From Dyella caseinilytica (GTDB taxonomy: Bacteria; Pseudomonadota; Gammaproteobacteria; Xanthomonadales; Rhodanobacteraceae): a stretch of DNA of 64,000 bases. The translations under genes were made by a program, and so were the position numbers. How positions within the stretch are numbered: position 1 is the stretch's first letter; each line of letters begins with the position of its first letter. Shown piece by piece: positions 61,178-64,000 of the stretch. The notes below the pieces were generated by a model. The model was not told where the DNA came from, searched no databases, and worked only from the letters and a program-made list of their open reading frames with translations. The DNA is taken from contig NZ_CP064030.1 in NCBI RefSeq assembly GCF_016865235.1, positions 1,488,001 to 1,552,000 on the forward strand, written 5' to 3'.

Positions 61178-61580
61178 ATATCGCGCCTCGCGCTGGGTAG
61201 CCCGTCTTTTTGTCCTTGTGACACTGCTGGCCGCGCTGGCTGTGGTGCTGTCCGGTACGCCGCTGATCTTTCGGCTGCTGGTGGTCCTGGCCGTCACGGC
61301 AGGCTGTCGCCGCGCCGTGCGTCTTCTAAGCCTGCCGATCAACGCGGTGGGATGGGCTCATCAATCCGGCTGGACGTTGCGAGGCATCGACGGTTCGGAT
61401 GATCCCGCAGCCCTGCTTTCGTCCCGCAGCATGCTTGGCATGGTCTTGCTGCGCCTGGCCAGCCAACGCTACGGCAGGCTTACCCTGTGGCTGGTGCCCG
61501 ACAACAGCGATGCCGATATCCGGCGGCGCCTGAGAATGCGGCTGGCTGTGCTGCGGGACCGCGATCAGGACCAGGATTAG
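61149..61580 (+). CDS. YgfX-family membrane protein
   Basis: 143 residues from the ATG inside the end of sdhE. Two membrane helices near the N-terminus (about residues 16-52) and a small cytoplasmic domain (GWTLRGIDGSDDPAALLSSR). The YgfX (CptA, DUF1434) family always lies beside sdhE (cptB); in E. coli the pair was described as a toxin/antitoxin acting on FtsZ and MreB, and later as linked to SDH. The 29-base overlap with sdhE implies coupling. Confidence 0.8.
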   Translation: MTSAPAIGFEYRASRWVARLFVLVTLLAALAVVLSGTPLIFRLLVVLAVTAGCRRAVRLLSLPINAVGWAHQSGWTLRGIDGSDDPAALLSSRSMLGMVLLRLASQRYGRLTLWLVPDNSDADIRRRLRMRLAVLRDRDQDQD

Positions 61581-61708
61581 CCAAAAGTTGCCGCCATGCC
61601 CGGCTTCGGGCACTCTGCGCCCGCGGCATGGTCTTAGGAAAACCCCGGTGATCAGCGATCACCAGGCCATCGGAAGACCTGTCAACCGACCCCACAAGCG
61701 ACCCTTAC

Positions 61709-62953
61709 ATGTTCCGACCGCTCGAGCTATTCATCGGCCTGCGCTACACGCGAGCCAAACGGCGCAACCAGTTCATCTCCTTCATCTCTACCGTTTCCAT
61801 CGTTTGCATCACCATCAGTGTGATGGCGCTGATCACGGTGATGTCGGTGATGAACGGTTTCGATGATCAGTTGCGCTCGCGCATCCTCGGTGCGATCTCC
61901 GACGCTACGGTGTCCGGCCTGCCGGGGGAGAGCGTGCAGAACTGGCAGTACGCGATCACGACAGCCAAGTCCAATCCGCACGTGAGGGGCGCCGCACCTT
62001 ACGTGGAGATTCAGGCGTTCCTGCAAGCGCAGCGATCCAGCGGCGCGATCGTGCGCGGCATCGAAACGTCGGAAGAACCGAAAGTTTCGGATTTCAATAC
62101 ACACATGATCGAGGGTTCGTTCGACTCGCTGACACCGCGTAGCTGGAACATTGTGCTCGGCAAGGATCTCGCCGTGCAGCTGGGCGTCAGTGTTGGCGAC
62201 TCGGTGATCATGGTGGTACCGGTGTTGCGCGCCACCCCATCGGGTGCCATGCCCTTGCTGCGCCGCTTCAAAGTCAGCGGCATCTTCGAGATGGGCATGG
62301 AGGAGTTCGATTCCGGGACCGGTTTGATCAACATGCAAGATGCCGAAGCGCTCGCCGGCGTCAACGGTCCCACGGGCATTCGTCTCAAACTGGATGACAT
62401 GTACAACGCCCATTCCGTCGCGCGTGACCTGGCCAACACGCTGGGGCAGATCTACATGGTGACGACGTGGATGGACAGCCATTCCAACTTCTTCTCCGCG
62501 ATTTCGATGGAGAAGAAAGTGATGTTCATCATCCTCTCGTTGATCATCCTGGTAGCGGTCATCAATCTGATTTCGATGCTGATGATGCTGGTGACGGACA
62601 AGCAGGCGGATATCGCCATTCTGCGAACGCTGGGCTCGACCCCGCGCAGCATCATGGGCATGTTCATGGTGCAAGGCGTGTTGGTGGGTGTGGTAGGTAT
62701 CTTTTTTGGCGTGACCCTGGGGTCGCTGCTGTCGTGGCGCTTGCCTGGCATCGTGAAGTGGATCGAGCACGTCACGGGATATACCTTCCTTTCGCCTGAT
62801 ATTTATTACATCAGCGAAGTGCCCAGCAAACTCGACTGGCATGACGTGACCTGGGTGGCGCTGATCACCTTCGCCTTCGCCATGCTTGCTACGCTGTATC
62901 CCGCCTGGCGTGCATCGCGTACCCAACCGGCGCAGGCGCTGCGCTATGAATAA
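61709..62953 (+). CDS. lolC: Lipoprotein-releasing ABC transporter permease LolC/LolE
   Basis: 414 residues. Four membrane helices, one at about 22-48 and three in the last 150 residues, with a large periplasmic domain between. RPLELFIGLRYTRAKRRNQF, then FISFISTVSI at the start and the MetI-like ADKQADIAILRTLGSTPRSI-type segment (VTDKQADIAILRTLG) are diagnostic. With LolD it extracts outer-membrane lipoproteins from the inner membrane. One permease gene only, as in LolF-type or LolCE-shared systems. Confidence 0.93.
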   Translation: MFRPLELFIGLRYTRAKRRNQFISFISTVSIVCITISVMALITVMSVMNGFDDQLRSRILGAISDATVSGLPGESVQNWQYAITTAKSNPHVRGAAPYVEIQAFLQAQRSSGAIVRGIETSEEPKVSDFNTHMIEGSFDSLTPRSWNIVLGKDLAVQLGVSVGDSVIMVVPVLRATPSGAMPLLRRFKVSGIFEMGMEEFDSGTGLINMQDAEALAGVNGPTGIRLKLDDMYNAHSVARDLANTLGQIYMVTTWMDSHSNFFSAISMEKKVMFIILSLIILVAVINLISMLMMLVTDKQADIAILRTLGSTPRSIMGMFMVQGVLVGVVGIFFGVTLGSLLSWRLPGIVKWIEHVTGYTFLSPDIYYISEVPSKLDWHDVTWVALITFAFAMLATLYPAWRASRTQPAQALRYE

Positions 62954-63659
62954 GCCTATGACGAATGCTTCGACGGACATCGTGCTGCGTGCCAGCCATA
63001 TCGCCAAGACCTATGAAGAAGGCGATCTGCACACCAAGGTGCTGACCGATGTGAGCTTCACCCTCAAGCGCGGTGAAACCTTGTCGATTGTCGGCGCATC
63101 CGGCTCCGGCAAGAGCACGCTGCTGCATATCATCGGCGGACTTGATACGTTGACCAGTGGCGAAGTGGAAGTGGAAGGCCAGCTGCTTTCCAAGCTTTCC
63201 GATGCGGCTCGCGGCCGTGTGCGCAATCGCTCGATGGGCTTCATCTACCAGTTCCATCATTTGCTGCCGGAATTCACTGCGCTCGAGAACGTGTGTATGC
63301 CGCTGCTGATTCGCGGCACCAACATCGGCGAAGCACAGAAGCAGGCCAAGGTGTTGCTGGAGCGCGTCGGTCTTGGCCAGCGTCTGGAACACAAGCCGTC
63401 CGAGCTTTCCGGTGGCGAACGCCAGCGCTGCGCAGTGGCGCGCGCGCTGGTCACGCGCCCTTCGTGCGTGCTGGGCGACGAGCCCACCGGTAACCTGGAC
63501 GAAGACAACGCCGCGCAGGTCTATGCCCTGATGCTGGAGTTGAATCGCGAGATCGGTACCAGTTTCATCCTGGTGACGCACGACAATCGGCTCGCAGCGC
63601 GCATGGACCGCACGCTGGAGCTGCACAACGGCGAACTGCGCGAGAAGAACGCCAACTAG
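62946..63659 (+). CDS. lolD: Lipoprotein-releasing ABC transporter ATPase LolD
   Basis: 237 residues from the ATG at 62946, which overlaps lolC by eight bases. Walker A GASGSGKST, the LolD-type Q loop FIYQFHHLLPEFTALENV, signature LSGGERQRCAVARAL and Walker B VLGDEPTGNLD. It powers lipoprotein release. The next gene, comEC, starts 86 bases later. Confidence 0.96.
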   Translation: MNKPMTNASTDIVLRASHIAKTYEEGDLHTKVLTDVSFTLKRGETLSIVGASGSGKSTLLHIIGGLDTLTSGEVEVEGQLLSKLSDAARGRVRNRSMGFIYQFHHLLPEFTALENVCMPLLIRGTNIGEAQKQAKVLLERVGLGQRLEHKPSELSGGERQRCAVARALVTRPSCVLGDEPTGNLDEDNAAQVYALMLELNREIGTSFILVTHDNRLAARMDRTLELHNGELREKNAN

Positions 63660-63745
63660 ACGACCGGTTCGCGTACTGGGCTGCTTCGCCTCAGCCCAAC
63701 CGAAGCGCAGCGACATTCCTTCAGCAGCAAAAGCTTGCCTCCTAC

Positions 63746-64000
63746 ATGGAGGCATCGCCGCGTGCGCTAGTTTCGCCTGATCGGGAGGCGAGTAGCAGGC
63801 ACGTGCAGCAAACAGGAACATGGCCGGGAGTGATAGTGGTAGCTATCGCGCTGCTAGCCGGCGCGCTCTCGGTGCAGTGGCTGCCGGTATTGCCATCGCG
63901 TTTGTGGATAACGATTCTGCTTGGTGCGGCCTTGCTGCTCAGTTGGCGGATTCCGCCGTTGCGCTGGCTGTTCATCGTCTTACTCGGCTTTGGGTGGGCT
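63746..64000 (+). CDS. comEC: ComEC/Rec2 competence protein, N-terminal part, cut by window edge
   Basis: Open frame of 85 codons from the ATG at 63746 to the right edge without a stop. After a hydrophilic start come hydrophobic segments VIVVAIALLAGALSVQWLPV, LWITILLGAALLLSW and LRWLFIVLLGFGW; the last, Gly-Phe-x-Trp-Ala, is the usual start of ComEC, the channel for transforming DNA. Xanthomonadales carry comEC downstream of lolCD, which supports the call. The competence domain itself is outside the window. Confidence 0.7.
   Translation, partial: MEASPRALVSPDREASSRHVQQTGTWPGVIVVAIALLAGALSVQWLPVLPSRLWITILLGAALLLSWRIPPLRWLFIVLLGFGWA

Noticed and set aside
1..64000. CRISPR array
   Set aside because: No regularly spaced direct repeats of 23-40 bases with unique spacers were seen; repeats present are palindromic intergenic units, YD-codon repeats in rhs, and the small-RNA copies.

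Overview
The window reads as chromosome of a high-GC gammaproteobacterium of the order Xanthomonadales, most likely family Rhodanobacteraceae (Dyella/Rhodanobacter/Luteibacter type). The grounds are the gene order murJ-ribF-ileS-lspA, sdhCDAB-sdhE-ygfX-lolCD-comEC, a complete ccmABCDEFGHI cluster, a MetX-family enzyme of the kind that serves cysteine synthesis in Xanthomonadales, and GAAA-loop and CCCTCTCC-type palindromic repeats between genes. The genus is an inference.

Layout. 1-7246: the start of a membrane sensor gene (cut by the left edge), a small-RNA locus behind a sigma-54 promoter, an orphan jetB/jetC-like (Wadjet/MksEB) pair, an exported Ntn-hydrolase asparaginase and cutC. 7247-14910: rpsT, a membrane protein, murJ, ribF, a 267-bp three-armed palindrome, ileS and lspA. 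15216-22522: pgaABCD for poly-N-acetylglucosamine, with a perfect CRP/Clp box upstream and a diguanylate cyclase gene facing it. 22734-26885: TetR/SDR pair, a hypothetical gene, a carboxymuconolactone-decarboxylase-like gene and an XRE/MmyB-like regulator, with clear palindromic operators. 26947-35004: an accessory block with a 1578-aa secreted Rhs protein, two related membrane proteins (candidate immunity), a transposase remnant, an ankyrin mini-protein and a second sigma-54 small-RNA locus beside a decayed third copy. 35067-44939: tRNA-Leu, cysteine dioxygenase, a MetX/serine succinyltransferase-like gene and the cytochrome c maturation cluster. 44932-53814: kmo, phaB, phaR, a marR-nodT-emrA-emrB efflux operon and tatD. 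53994-64000: two glycine-zipper lipoproteins, a cell-wall hydrolase, ygfZ, the SDH operon with both assembly factors, lolCD and the start of comEC (cut by the right edge).

The most notable observation is a pair of about 86-90 nt small RNAs (1009-1098 and 34919-35004), 34 kb apart. Each sits exactly 12 nt behind a GG-N10-GC sigma-54 promoter. Both share a 5' GGGAAGT block, a hairpin whose sequence differs but whose pairing is kept, an unpaired CAAGGATGACCG core that matches the CsrA/RsmA recognition consensus, and a Rho-independent terminator. A third copy without the core or the -24 element lies at 34327-34401. I do not recognise a named family for them. The pga leader has GGA motifs over its ribosome binding site, so a Csr-type link between these RNAs and biofilm polysaccharide is a testable idea, not something shown by the sequence.
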